Origin: Micromonospora chalcea
GTDB taxonomy: Bacteria; Actinomycetota; Actinomycetes; Mycobacteriales; Micromonosporaceae
DNA: 64,000 nt
NCBI RefSeq assembly: GCF_002926165.1
Contig: NZ_MAGP01000121.1
Span: 1 to 64,000, forward strand
Direction: 5' to 3'
Positions 33,451 to 43,693 of this stretch are shown here, piece after piece. Each line of letters begins with the position of its first letter. Position 1 is the first letter of the stretch. The notes beneath the pieces were generated by a model. It did no database searches, was not told the DNA's origin, and saw only the letters and a program-made list of their open reading frames with translations. The position numbers and the translations under genes are program-made.

Positions 33451-34236
33451 ATGAGCGTCGGAACCCCGATCGAACGGATCTGGCCCGCACCCGTCACCGG
33501 CGCGCTGACCGATCCGGAACTCACCGCGCTCTACGGCAGGTCGGCCCGTCCGCACCTGCGGGTCAACTTCGTCTCCAGCGCCGACGGGGCGGTCACTCTG
33601 GACGGCTACTCGGCCGGGCTCTCCGGCGAGCCGGACAAGCGGGTCTTCGGGCTGCTGCGGATGCTCTGCGACGCTCTCGTGGTGGCCGCCGGCACGCTGC
33701 GCCACGAGGGCTACCGGGCGGTCCGGCTGAGCCCGGAACGCCGGGCCTGGCGCCGCGAACGCGGGCTGGCCGAGTTCCCGACGCTCGTGGTCGTCTCCGG
33801 CTCACTCGACCTCGACCCGGCCCAGGCTGCGTTCGCCGACGCCCCGGTCCGGCCGATCGTGCTCACCCACGCCGACGCCGTACCGCCGCCCGGCCTCACC
33901 GACGTCGCCGACCTGGTCCGCTGCGGCCCCGGCCGGGTCGACCTCGCTGCCGGCCTGGCCGAGCTGCGCCGCCGCGGCCTGGACCAGGTGCTCTGCGAGG
34001 GCGGCCCGCACCTGTTCGGCGCGCTCAACGCCGCCGACCTGGTCGACGAGCTGTGCCTGACCGTGGCGCCCCTGCTCGCCGGCGCCGGCCCGGGCCGGAT
34101 CACCGCCGGGGACGCCAGCCCTCCGCGTCACCTGCCGCTGCGCCACGTCCTGGCCGCCGCCTACGGAGTGCTCATGCTGCGGTACGCCCGCGGCCCCGCT
34201 GACCCCACACCCGCCGGATCCGCCCCCGCCGCCTGA
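33451..34236 (+). CDS. RibD C-terminal-type reductase (pyrimidine reductase family)
   Basis: A 261-residue protein of the RibD-C / dihydrofolate-reductase-like fold. LRVNFVSSADGAVTLDGYSAGLSG is the substrate/NADPH signature, LCDALVVAAGTLRHEGY follows, and VLCEGGPHLFGALNAADLVDELCLTVAPLL closes the family pattern. Free-standing proteins of this type reduce the pyrimidine intermediate of riboflavin synthesis or act on deazaflavin-type intermediates. No other rib genes are nearby, so the exact role is open. The Pro/Ala tail after residue 245 is not conserved. Confidence 0.8.
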   Translation: MSVGTPIERIWPAPVTGALTDPELTALYGRSARPHLRVNFVSSADGAVTLDGYSAGLSGEPDKRVFGLLRMLCDALVVAAGTLRHEGYRAVRLSPERRAWRRERGLAEFPTLVVVSGSLDLDPAQAAFADAPVRPIVLTHADAVPPPGLTDVADLVRCGPGRVDLAAGLAELRRRGLDQVLCEGGPHLFGALNAADLVDELCLTVAPLLAGAGPGRITAGDASPPRHLPLRHVLAAAYGVLMLRYARGPADPTPAGSAPAA

Positions 34237-34239
34237 CCA

Positions 34240-34288
34240 GCTCCCGGCTCCCGGCTCCCGGCTCCCGGCTCCCGGCTCCCGGCTCCCG
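34240..34288. repeat. Tandem 7-bp repeat, seven units of GCTCCCG
   Basis: Seven perfect GCTCCCG units start 4 bases after the RibD-like stop and run directly into an inverted repeat. A 7-bp period in noncoding DNA is prone to copy-number change by slippage. Confidence 0.9.
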
Positions 34289-34339
34289 AGATCTTGGTAC
34301 CAAACGGCCCCTATGAGGGCGCTCTCGTACCAAGATCTC
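34288..34339. repeat. Palindromic element A (GATCTTGG type)
   Basis: GAGATCTTGGTAC (34288-34300) and GTACCAAGATCTC (34327-34339) form a perfect 13-bp stem around 26 bases. The GATCTTGG/CCAAGATC ends recur in the element at 47001-47070, suggesting a dispersed family. Confidence 0.8.
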
Positions 34340-34406
34340 CGAGCGTCCCGGAGAGCGGGACGTGGGTCTCGACATTGGGGGCGGCTCTCGCGCCGAGCGG
34401 CGATCT

Positions 34407-34445
34407 TTGGCGACTTGTCGCTCACACCTGACCGAAACTCGCCAA
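34407..34445. repeat. Imperfect palindromic element B
   Basis: TTGGCGACTTGTCG pairs with CGAAACTCGCCAA, seven outer base pairs perfect, with internal mismatches. It lies between elements A and C in the same 484-base gap. Confidence 0.5.
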
Positions 34446-34469
34446 GCAACCCGGGGTGCGCGGGGCGAG

Positions 34470-34518
34470 TGGAACGTCATGGGTGTCAAAAGCGCGCGGA
34501 GACACCCATGGCGTTCCA
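34470..34518. repeat. Palindromic element C (GGAACG-CATGGGTGTC type)
   Basis: TGGAACGTCATGGGTGTC (34470-34487) pairs with GACACCCATGGCGTTCCA (34501-34518): 18 bp with one T-G mismatch, 13-base loop. The rest of the gap, 34519-34720, shows no further clear structure. Confidence 0.8.
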
Positions 34519-34720
34519 CCGAGCCGGCCGGGCCGGGGGCCGGAGACAGCGCCGGAGCGGGCAGAAACGTACGCACGGTGGCCGGGCGGATCCGGGCGGC
34601 TACCGTTCGGCGCACGCTCGGCGTGGCGTCCGCCGCGTCGCGTGGCAACCTGTCGCATCCCTCGGGCAGGATGCACGACGTGCACCGCCAACGGTACGAC
34701 CAGCCGACCGGAGACCGCCG

Positions 34721-36469
<1,749 letters not shown>

Positions 36470-36480
36470 GCGGCACCCAG

Positions 36481-37629
36481 ATGAAGATCCTGCACACCTC
36501 CGACTGGCACGTCGGCAAGGTCCTCAAGGGGCAGTCCCGGGCCGAGGAGCACAAGCAGGTCCTCGCCCAGGTCATCGAGATCGCCCAGCGTGAGCGGCCC
36601 GACCTGGTCATCGCCGCCGGTGACCTGTACGACACCGCCGCGCCCACCCCGGAGGCGACGCGGCTGGTGACCCGGGCGCTCACCGCGTTGCGGCGAACCG
36701 GCGCGGACGTGGTGGCGATCGGCGGCAACCACGACAACGGCGCGGCGCTGGACGCGCTGCGCCCGTGGGCCGAGGCGGCCGGGATCACGCTGCGCGGCAG
36801 CGTCCGGGAGAACCCGGACGAGCACGTCGTCGACGGCGTCACCGCCGGCGGGGAACGCTGGGGCGTGGCCGCGCTGCCGTTCCTGTCCCAGCGGTACGCG
36901 GTGCGCGCGGTGGAGATGTACACGCTCACCCCGGCCGAGGCGAACCAGACGTACGCCGACCACCTGGGCCGGGTGCTGGACCGGCTCGCCGAGGGGTTCA
37001 CCGAGCCGGACCGCGTGCACCTGGTGACCGCGCACCTGACAGTGGTCGGGGCGAGCACCGGCGGCGGCGAGCGGGACGCGCACACGGTGCTCGGATACGC
37101 GGTCCCGGCGACCGTCTTCCCCGGCAACGCGCACTACGTGGCGCTGGGTCACCTGCACCGCTCGCAGCGGGTCATCGGCCCGTGCCCGATCCGCTACAGC
37201 GGCAGCCCGCTCGCCGTCGACTTCGGCGAGCAGGAGAACGTCAGCTCGGTGACGATCGTGGAGGTCACCGCCACCACGGCCGCCCGCATCCGGGAGGTGC
37301 CGGTGCCGGGCGCGGTGCCGCTGCGCACGGTACGCGGCACGCTCGCGCAGCTCGCCGAGATCGAGGCGCCGGAGGGCTGGCTGCGCGTCTACGTCCGGGA
37401 GCAGCCCCGGGCCGGGCTGCGCGAGGAGGTGCAGGAGCTGCTGCCCCGGGCGCTGGAGATCCGGATCGACCCGGAGCTGGTGCCCGCGCCGGGCAGCGGG
37501 ACCCGGACCGCCCAGCGGGCCGGGCGGTCGCCGGGCGAGTTGTTCGGCGACTACCTGGACAGCCGCGGGCACGCCGACGAGGGTGTCCGGGAACTCTTCG
37601 ACGAGCTGCTCGAGGAGGTGGAGCACTGA
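36481..37629 (+). CDS. sbcD: Exonuclease subunit SbcD (Mre11 family)
   Basis: A 382-residue Mre11/SbcD nuclease. The metallophosphoesterase motifs are in order: TSDWHVGK (residue 6 onward), AAGDLYDTA, IGGNHDN, VTAHLT and GHLHRSQ. With SbcC it forms the SbcCD complex that opens DNA ends and cuts hairpins. It overlaps the sbcC start by one base (TGATG). C-terminal residues about 275-382 form the capping region (VREQPRAGLREEVQELLPRA). Confidence 0.95.
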   Translation: MKILHTSDWHVGKVLKGQSRAEEHKQVLAQVIEIAQRERPDLVIAAGDLYDTAAPTPEATRLVTRALTALRRTGADVVAIGGNHDNGAALDALRPWAEAAGITLRGSVRENPDEHVVDGVTAGGERWGVAALPFLSQRYAVRAVEMYTLTPAEANQTYADHLGRVLDRLAEGFTEPDRVHLVTAHLTVVGASTGGGERDAHTVLGYAVPATVFPGNAHYVALGHLHRSQRVIGPCPIRYSGSPLAVDFGEQENVSSVTIVEVTATTAARIREVPVPGAVPLRTVRGTLAQLAEIEAPEGWLRVYVREQPRAGLREEVQELLPRALEIRIDPELVPAPGSGTRTAQRAGRSPGELFGDYLDSRGHADEGVRELFDELLEEVEH

Positions 37630-40103
37630 TGCGGCCGATGCGGCTGGACATGGCCGGGTTCACGGTGTTCCGCGACGAGACCACTGTCGACTTCACCGAC
37701 GCGGACTTCTTCGCGCTGGTCGGACCGACCGGTTCGGGCAAGTCGACGGTGCTCGACGCGATCTGTTTCGCGCTCTACGGCACGGTGCCGCGCTGGGGCG
37801 GCGCCCGGGGGCTGGCGAACGCGCTGGCGCCGTCGGCGACCGAGGCGCGGGTCCGGCTGGTCTTCGAGTCCGCCGGGGACCGCTACGTCGCGACCCGGGT
37901 GGTGCGCCGGGACGGCCGGGGCACCGTGAAGACGGCCAACGCCGGGCTGCAGCTCATGCCGCCGGGCTTCGACGTCACCAAGCTCGACACCGGGCTCAGC
38001 CCGGAGGATCTGGGCGAGGTGGTGGCCGGCACCCCGGCCGAGATGGAACAGGCGGTGCTGGACGCGGTCGGGCTGCCGTACGAGCAGTTCACCTCCTGCG
38101 TGGTGCTGCCGCAGGGGCAGTTCGCCGACTTCCTGCACGCCAAGCCGGCCACCCGCCAGCAGATCCTGGTGAACCTGCTCGGGCTGGGCGTCTACGAGAA
38201 CGTGCAGAAGAAGGCGGTCGAGCGGGCCGGGCAGGCCGAGGCGAAGCTGGAGACCGTCGACAAGCTGCTCGGCGGGCTCACCGACGTCGACGACGAGAGT
38301 CTGGCCGCCGCCCGGGAGCGGGTGGACGCGATGCGGGAGCTGGCCGCAGCGGTCGCTGCCGCCGTACCCGAATGGGAGCGGGCCCGGGCGACGGCGGGTG
38401 AGCGGGCCGCGGCGCTGGCCGCCCTCGACGCGGAGCTGGGTGTGCTGGCCGGGGTGCGGCCGCCGGACGGCACCGCCGAGCTGGCACGGGCGGTGGCGGC
38501 GGCCCGGGTGGCCGCCGACGAGGCGGCGGCCACGGTCGGGCTGGCCGAGGAGCGCGAGGAGAAGCTGCGCGGGGAGCTGACCGCCGCCGGTGACGAGAGC
38601 GCGTTGCGGTTGCACCTGAAGGCGTACGCGGACCGGGACCGGCTGACCGCGGAGGCGGCGACTGTGCGCGCGGCGGTGGACGCGGCGCGCGGCGAGCACG
38701 ACGCGGCGGTGGCGGCGCTGGCGGCGGCGCGGGCGGACGCGCAGCGGGCCGAGACGGAGCTGGAGTCGGCGTTCCGCGCGCACGAGGACGCGAAGGCCGC
38801 CGACCAGGCGGCGGCGCTGCGGGCGCACCTGGTCGACGGCGCGCCCTGCCCGGTGTGCGAGCAGACGGTCACCACCGTGCCGGCGGTGCCGAAGGGTTCG
38901 GCGGTGAGCCGGGCGATCGAGGCGGGCAAGTCGGCGCGGGCGGCGAGCGAGGCGGCGAAGCGGGTGGTGCAGGAACGCGACGCCGCGGCCCGCGAGCTGG
39001 ACCGGGTGCTGCTGCGCGCCCGGACCCAGCACGACCAGCTCGGCGCGCGCCTGGCCGAGCTGGACGAGCAGCTCACTGACGCGCCCGCGCCGGAACGGCT
39101 GCGGGAGTCGCTGGCCGAGCACGCGCGGCTGCGCGCCGCGCTGGAGGAGGCGGCGGGCGCGGTGCGGGCCGGGCGGGAGGCGGCCCGGCGGGCGCGGGGC
39201 GCGCTGGACGCCGCGCAGGAGCGGCTGCGCCGGGCCTGGCGTGACTTCGACGCGGTACGCGACGGGCTGGCCCGGTTCGGGCCGCCGGCCGCCGACCGGG
39301 ACGACGTGGCGGCGGCGTGGACGGCGCTGGCCGACTGGGCGGGCGAGCAGGCGCGGGCGCGGCGCGCGGACCGCGACGGGATGGCCGAGTCGGTGGAGGC
39401 GGCGCAGCGGGCCGCGGCCGAGGTCGCCGACGGGATCGCCGCGTTGTTCACCGCGGCCGGGCTGGACGCCCCGCAGGACGCGCCGCGCGACGTGGCGGTG
39501 GCGGTGGAGCGGGCCGAGGCGGAGTTGCGCCGCCTGGACGAGCGCCGCGAGCAGGCCGCCGGGCTGCGGGAGCAGCGGGCCGGGCACGAGCACGAGGCGC
39601 GGGTGGCGCGGGCGCTCGCCTCGCACCTGCGGGCGAACAACTTCGAGCGCTGGCTGCTCACCGAGGCGCTGGACCTGCTGGTTGACGGCGCGTCGCGGAT
39701 CCTGCGGGAGCTGTCCGGCGGGCAGTACGACCTGGTGCACGACAAGGGTGAGTTCTTCGTGGTCGACCACCACGACGCGGGGCTGCGGCGCGGGGTGCGC
39801 ACGCTGTCCGGCGGGGAGACGTTCCAGGCGTCGCTGGCGCTGGCGTTGGCGCTGTCCGAGCAGCTCGCCGGCATGTCCACCACCGCGGCCAGCCTGGAGT
39901 CGATTGTCCTGGACGAGGGTTTCGGCACGCTCGACGCGGCGACGCTGGACACGGTCGCGGCGACGCTGGAGAACCTGGCCGCCCGGGGCGACCGGATGGT
40001 CGGCGTGGTCACCCACGTGCCGGCGCTGGCCGAGCGGATCCCGGTCCGGTTCGAGGTGCGCAAGGACGCGCGGACGGCCCGCGTGGAACGGACCGGCCTG
40101 TGA
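37629..40103 (+). CDS. sbcC: Exonuclease subunit SbcC (Rad50 family)
   Basis: An 824-residue SMC-like ATPase, short for the family. Walker A GPTGSGKST near residue 33, a long Ala/Glu/Arg-rich coiled coil, the zinc hook C407-PV-C410 (GAPCPVCEQ), a second coil, signature LSGGETFQASLALALALSEQL near 725 and Walker B SIVLDEGFGTLD. ATP-driven partner of SbcD in DNA-end processing. The start overlaps sbcD by one base; its stop overlaps the next gene by four bases (GTGA). Confidence 0.95.
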   Translation: MRPMRLDMAGFTVFRDETTVDFTDADFFALVGPTGSGKSTVLDAICFALYGTVPRWGGARGLANALAPSATEARVRLVFESAGDRYVATRVVRRDGRGTVKTANAGLQLMPPGFDVTKLDTGLSPEDLGEVVAGTPAEMEQAVLDAVGLPYEQFTSCVVLPQGQFADFLHAKPATRQQILVNLLGLGVYENVQKKAVERAGQAEAKLETVDKLLGGLTDVDDESLAAARERVDAMRELAAAVAAAVPEWERARATAGERAAALAALDAELGVLAGVRPPDGTAELARAVAAARVAADEAAATVGLAEEREEKLRGELTAAGDESALRLHLKAYADRDRLTAEAATVRAAVDAARGEHDAAVAALAAARADAQRAETELESAFRAHEDAKAADQAAALRAHLVDGAPCPVCEQTVTTVPAVPKGSAVSRAIEAGKSARAASEAAKRVVQERDAAARELDRVLLRARTQHDQLGARLAELDEQLTDAPAPERLRESLAEHARLRAALEEAAGAVRAGREAARRARGALDAAQERLRRAWRDFDAVRDGLARFGPPAADRDDVAAAWTALADWAGEQARARRADRDGMAESVEAAQRAAAEVADGIAALFTAAGLDAPQDAPRDVAVAVERAEAELRRLDERREQAAGLREQRAGHEHEARVARALASHLRANNFERWLLTEALDLLVDGASRILRELSGGQYDLVHDKGEFFVVDHHDAGLRRGVRTLSGGETFQASLALALALSEQLAGMSTTAASLESIVLDEGFGTLDAATLDTVAATLENLAARGDRMVGVVTHVPALAERIPVRFEVRKDARTARVERTGL

Positions 40104-41071
40104 CGTCACAGTCGCCGGCGTTCTTCGTCGACGCCTGGGATCCGGCGTACGGCGCGTCGTTCGAGGCTGCGGGCGGGTCCGGTCCGGCCGCGCCGAGCAG
40201 CGCCCAGGTGGACGCCGACGTCGAGCTGCCGGCCACCGACTGGCGGGCGATCGGCCCCCGCGCGGGCGTGCGGTCGCCGGACGTGGTGCTGCTCGTCGAC
40301 GGGGTACGCCGGATCGACGCGAGCGTCTGGACGGCCGAGGAGGACGGCGGCTCGTTCCCCGGCATCGCCGCCTCGTACGCGGCCGGTGTGGTCCGCTGCG
40401 ACCTGGACCGGGGCGCCGCCGAGATGGCCGGCGCCCGGGTGGGCCGGGGGTTGTTCACGGCGAGCCCGTCGGCGCAGGACGTGGTCGCCGGGACTGTGCG
40501 TTACCCGGTGCACCGGGTCAGCGGCACCGGTGAGCTGAGCAAGCTGCCCGCGGCGGTGCAGGCGCCGCTGACCGCGCTGGAGGTGGCCGTCTCCGACGCG
40601 GTACGCACCGACGGCGACCTGCTGGTGGTGGACGGCCCGCTGCGCAGCCGGCGGAACCTGCCGCGCACGCTCGGGTACATCAAGACGCAGCACAGCCAAT
40701 ACCTGGACGGGCGGCTGACCGCAGTGGTGACCGGGCTGGCGCCGGGTGAGCGGTGCCCGGTGTTCCGGCTGGGCACGGCGTGGGGCGGCTGGTCGTGGTA
40801 TCTGCGCCTGCCGGTGCGCGCCGGGGCGCCGTGGGCCGGGATCGTGCGGGTGGAGTGCTCGGCCGACCTGACCGTGCCGGAGGCGATCGCGCTGGCCGAC
40901 CTGTCGCTGGTGACGCTGCCCCGGTTCGCCTCCACCCCGTACAAGGATCCGCGTGCCCCGCAGAACCTGGTGCCGATCGCCGGGCTGGAACGCCGGTTGC
41001 GCGGGATGCTCGGCGACGCGCGGCTGCTGCACCGGGTGCTCACCGCGGCGGCGCGCGGAATGCGGCGCTGA
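40100..41071 (+). CDS. NurA-like nuclease
   Basis: A 323-residue protein whose motifs fit the NurA 5'-3' nuclease domain. A metal-site Asp is in VVLLVDGVRRID (D67), a second in DLLVVDGPLRS (D178), then LGYIKTQHSQYLD (K195), as in the GxxK motif of NurA, and a conserved end PYKDPRAPQNLVPIAGLERRLR (Y281, D283). Overall identity to archaeal NurA must be low. Its place directly after herA-sbcD-sbcC, with a four-base overlap, strongly supports the assignment since NurA and HerA act together in archaea. Probably cytoplasmic, working on DNA ends. Confidence 0.7.
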   Translation: MTSQSPAFFVDAWDPAYGASFEAAGGSGPAAPSSAQVDADVELPATDWRAIGPRAGVRSPDVVLLVDGVRRIDASVWTAEEDGGSFPGIAASYAAGVVRCDLDRGAAEMAGARVGRGLFTASPSAQDVVAGTVRYPVHRVSGTGELSKLPAAVQAPLTALEVAVSDAVRTDGDLLVVDGPLRSRRNLPRTLGYIKTQHSQYLDGRLTAVVTGLAPGERCPVFRLGTAWGGWSWYLRLPVRAGAPWAGIVRVECSADLTVPEAIALADLSLVTLPRFASTPYKDPRAPQNLVPIAGLERRLRGMLGDARLLHRVLTAAARGMRR

Positions 41072-41928
41072 TGGGCCGGCGACGCGACGCCGACCGGGTG
41101 GTGGCCGACGTCGACACCGGGCGGGCCGAGCTGGTGCCGGACCGGGACCGTCCGGGCTCGTGGACGTTGCTGCTGGACGGCGCGCCGCAGTCGCATGTGG
41201 ACCTGACCGATCCGGCTCACCTGGAGTTCGAGTACGTCCGGCGGCTGGCCGCCGCGCTGGACCTGGTGGCGCCGGCCGGGGCGCCGCTGCGGGTGCTGCA
41301 CCTGGGCGGCGGCGCGCTCACCCTGCCCCGGTACGTGCAGGCCACCCGCCCGGGTTCGACGCAGCGGGTGTCCGAGGTGGACGGCGCGCTGGTGGAGCTG
41401 GTCCGCCGCGAGCTGCCGTGGCCTGCCGATCCGCGCCTGCGGGTACGGGTGGCCGACGCGCGGGCGACGCTGACGTCGAGCCGCGACGGCGCGTACGACG
41501 TGATCGTGGCTGACGTGTTCGCCGGAGCCCGTACCCCCGCGCACCTGACCTCGGTGGAGTACGCCGCCGAGGTGGCCCGGGTGCTGGCGCCCGGCGGCAG
41601 CTATCTGGCGAACGTGGCCGACGGCCCGCCGCTGCGGCACGCGAAGGCGCAGGTCGCCACAGTGCGTACCGTGCTGCCCCGGGCCTGCCTGGTCGGCGAC
41701 GCGGCGGTGCTGCGCGGCCGCCGGTACGGCAACCTGGTGCTGGTGGCGTCCCGGGTGGAGCCGCCGGTGCCGGAGCTGGCCCGGCGGGCGGCCGGCGACT
41801 GGTTCCCCGGCCGGGTGCTGGCCGGCGCGGAGCTGGACCGCTTCACCGGCGGCGCGGCGGTGGTCCACGACGCGGACGCCGTCGACTCCACTCCCCCGCC
41901 GCCCGGAATTTTTTCCGTCAAACGTTGA
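41071..41928 (+). CDS. Spermidine-synthase-like (SpeE fold) protein
   Basis: A 285-residue class I methyltransferase-fold protein of the polyamine synthase group. LRVLHLGGGALTLPRYVQATRP is the nucleotide-binding motif, QRVSEVDGALVELVRREL follows, and YDVIVADVFAGARTPAHLTSVEYA matches the D-x-x-D/T region of SpeE. Many actinobacterial members lack proven polyamine activity. It overlaps the NurA-like stop by one base and so belongs to the same transcript, a surprising partner for DNA-repair genes. Confidence 0.75.
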   Translation: MGRRRDADRVVADVDTGRAELVPDRDRPGSWTLLLDGAPQSHVDLTDPAHLEFEYVRRLAAALDLVAPAGAPLRVLHLGGGALTLPRYVQATRPGSTQRVSEVDGALVELVRRELPWPADPRLRVRVADARATLTSSRDGAYDVIVADVFAGARTPAHLTSVEYAAEVARVLAPGGSYLANVADGPPLRHAKAQVATVRTVLPRACLVGDAAVLRGRRYGNLVLVASRVEPPVPELARRAAGDWFPGRVLAGAELDRFTGGAAVVHDADAVDSTPPPPGIFSVKR

Positions 41929-41953
41929 TCCGATCGGCTGGTGGCTGCGTATC
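41926..41953 (+). promoter_or_regulatory. Candidate ECF promoter before the sigma factor gene
   Basis: TGATCC (41926-41931), 16-base spacer, CGTATC (41948-41953). The spacing and CGT of the -10 match the site at 43634-43661, and ECF factors often drive their own genes. Confidence 0.4.
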
Positions 41954-42010
41954 ACCGGGCGGCCATGCCCGTGGGGGGCCGGCTGATGTCATTGGACAGC
42001 GGAGGTCTGC

Positions 42011-42709
42011 ATGCATGCGGTGGCGGCCGGCTGGCACGGCGAAGTGGCGCGGCCCGAGTGGATGTTCGCCCGGGCACAACCACATTCGCGCGCCTCGCGT
42101 TCCCGCCGGGGGGTCGACGCCCGGCCCGCCGATCGCCAGAATGACCCGGTGCCGCCGCGACCCGCTCCCGGACGCCACCAGGCGACCTCCGCCGAGGCCA
42201 GCCACTCCGACCAGCTGATCCGCCTGCTGTACGCGGAGCACGCCGGCCCGCTGCTGATGTTCGTGATGCGGCTGACCGGCGGGGACCGGCAGCGGGCCGA
42301 GGACATCGTGCAGGAGACGCTGCTGCGGGCCTGGCGCAACGCGCACCGGCTCGGCGTGCAGGGCCAGGGCTCGTTGCGTCCCTGGCTGGTCACGGTGGCC
42401 CGGCGGATCGCCATCGACGAGCACCGCAGCGAGCAGGCCCGCCCGCCGGAGACGTACGACCGGGATCTGACCGCGTTCGCCGAGGCGGACAGCACCGACC
42501 GGGTCCTGCGCACGATGACGGTGGCGGACGCGCTGCGTACGCTGAGCCAGTCGCACCGGGAGATCCTGGTGGCGACGTACTTCCGGGGGCGCACCGTGCC
42601 GGAGGCGGCCGAGGAGCTGGGGCTTCCGCTCGGCACCGCCAAGTCGCGGGTCTACTACGCGCTGCGCGCGCTGCGCACGGCTCTGCAGGAGAGGGGGGTG
42701 ACCGAATGA
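42011..42709 (+). CDS. ECF RNA polymerase sigma factor, SigL-like
   Basis: A 232-residue ECF sigma factor. Region 2 is LIRLLYAEHAGPLLMFVMRLTGG, AEDIVQETLLRAW (read in parts); region 4 is LSQSHREILVATYFRGRTVPEAAEELGLPLGTAKSRVYYALRAL with its helix-turn-helix. The sequence resembles SigL of mycobacteria. The ATG at 42011 has GGAGG five bases upstream; a GTG at 42149 lies at the start of the conserved core but has no ribosome site, so 46 residues of unconserved N-terminus are retained with some doubt. It overlaps the anti-sigma gene by four bases (ATGA). Confidence 0.88.
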   Translation: MHAVAAGWHGEVARPEWMFARAQPHSRASRSRRGVDARPADRQNDPVPPRPAPGRHQATSAEASHSDQLIRLLYAEHAGPLLMFVMRLTGGDRQRAEDIVQETLLRAWRNAHRLGVQGQGSLRPWLVTVARRIAIDEHRSEQARPPETYDRDLTAFAEADSTDRVLRTMTVADALRTLSQSHREILVATYFRGRTVPEAAEELGLPLGTAKSRVYYALRALRTALQERGVTE

Positions 42710-43488
42710 GCCGGGCCGACCACATGGACGTCGCCGCGTACGCGCTCGGCGTGCTGGACGCGGAGGACGCGGAGCGGTTCGAGGAGCACCTGGCCACCTG
42801 CTGGGCCTGCGCGGCGGAACTGGAGACGATGGTCCCGGTGGTGGGGCTGCTCTCCGGCATCGACGGCGAGGCGATGGCCGCGCTGGAGCAGACGCACACC
42901 GATCCGGCGCTGCTGGACCGGACGCTGGTGGCGGTGCGGCGGGACCGCCGTCGTACCCGGGTGCGGCAGTTGCTGGCCACAGCGGCGGCAGTGGTGGTGT
43001 TCGGCGGCCTGAGCGGGGTCGCCGCCGGGATGCTCGGCGACGAGCCGGGGCCGACGCCGCAGGCCGGGCAGTCGCAGACCGCGCCGACCGCGGCGCCCAG
43101 CGGCGAGCCGGGCAACCCGAACGACCCGGGCGTCGGCGGGGAGAAGCCGATCGAGGGCGACCAGCACAACGCCACCGACGCGGGCACCGGCGTGCAGACC
43201 ACGATGTGGCTGGCGCGCAAGGAGTACGGCACGCAGATCTCGGTGCAGCTGAGCCGCCTGCCCGGGCCGCGTGTCTGCCGGCTGGTGGTGGTGCGCAAGA
43301 ACGCCACGAGCGAGGTCATCTCCACCTGGTCGGTGCCGGCCGGCGGGTACGGCACGAACCAGAACCAGCTTCCGCTGGAGCTGACCGCGTCCACCTCCGC
43401 CCCGGTGCGCGACATCGACAAGCTTCAGGTGCAGTCGGTGGACGCGAACGGGGTGGCGAGTCCGCTGGTGACGGTGGACGACATCTGA
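42706..43488 (+). CDS. Membrane zinc-binding anti-sigma factor (RslA-like)
   Basis: A 260-residue protein. H28, C32 and C35 (FEEHLATCWACAAELE) form the H-x3-C-x2-C motif of ZAS anti-sigma factors, which often release sigma upon oxidation. One transmembrane helix lies near residues 88-108 (LLATAAAVVVFGGLSGVAAG). A Pro/Gly/Asn-rich linker leads to an extracellular beta-rich domain (MWLARKEYGTQISVQLSRLPG, STWSVPAGGYGTN). The ATG overlaps the sigma stop, so both are made together. It would hold the sigma factor at the membrane until a redox or envelope signal arrives. Confidence 0.85.
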   Translation: MSRADHMDVAAYALGVLDAEDAERFEEHLATCWACAAELETMVPVVGLLSGIDGEAMAALEQTHTDPALLDRTLVAVRRDRRRTRVRQLLATAAAVVVFGGLSGVAAGMLGDEPGPTPQAGQSQTAPTAAPSGEPGNPNDPGVGGEKPIEGDQHNATDAGTGVQTTMWLARKEYGTQISVQLSRLPGPRVCRLVVVRKNATSEVISTWSVPAGGYGTNQNQLPLELTASTSAPVRDIDKLQVQSVDANGVASPLVTVDDI

Positions 43489-43497
43489 TCCGGTACG

Positions 43498-43536
43498 ACG
43501 ACGGCGCCGGGCGGCTGGACCGCCCGGCGCCGTCGT
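43498..43536 (+). terminator. Terminator after the anti-sigma gene
   Basis: ACGACGGCGCCGGGCGG pairs with CCGCCCGGCGCCGTCGT around loop CTGGA, starting 10 bases after the stop. Without a T-run, as in many high-GC terminators. Confidence 0.75.
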
Positions 43537-43633
43537 GTCGTGTCCGGGCCGGCGGACCCCCTCGTGCTGACGCACGCGCCAGAACGGCTGTCGGTTCAAT
43601 CAGTCCACTGTGAAATGTGCCACCGTTTCGACT

Positions 43634-43661
43634 TCAACCTTGACAGTGCCGCGCCCGTACT
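43634..43661 (+). promoter_or_regulatory. Candidate ECF promoter before the lipoprotein gene
   Basis: TCAACC (43634-43639), 16-base spacer, CGTACT (43656-43661), close to the AACC-N16-CGT form of ECF promoters and to the TGAACC / CGT elements reported for mycobacterial SigL. It lies 32 bases before the GTG start. Confidence 0.45.
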
Positions 43662-43693
43662 ACTCGGCGAACTGCCAAGAACGAGGAGGGCAC

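Noticed and set aside
34240..34288. CRISPR-like array
   Set aside because: Units are 7 bp without spacers; it is a simple tandem repeat and no cas genes are present.
42149..42151. GTG as the sigma factor start
   Set aside because: It lies where the conserved core begins, but has no ribosome site, whereas the ATG at 42011 has GGAGG at five bases; not fully excluded.
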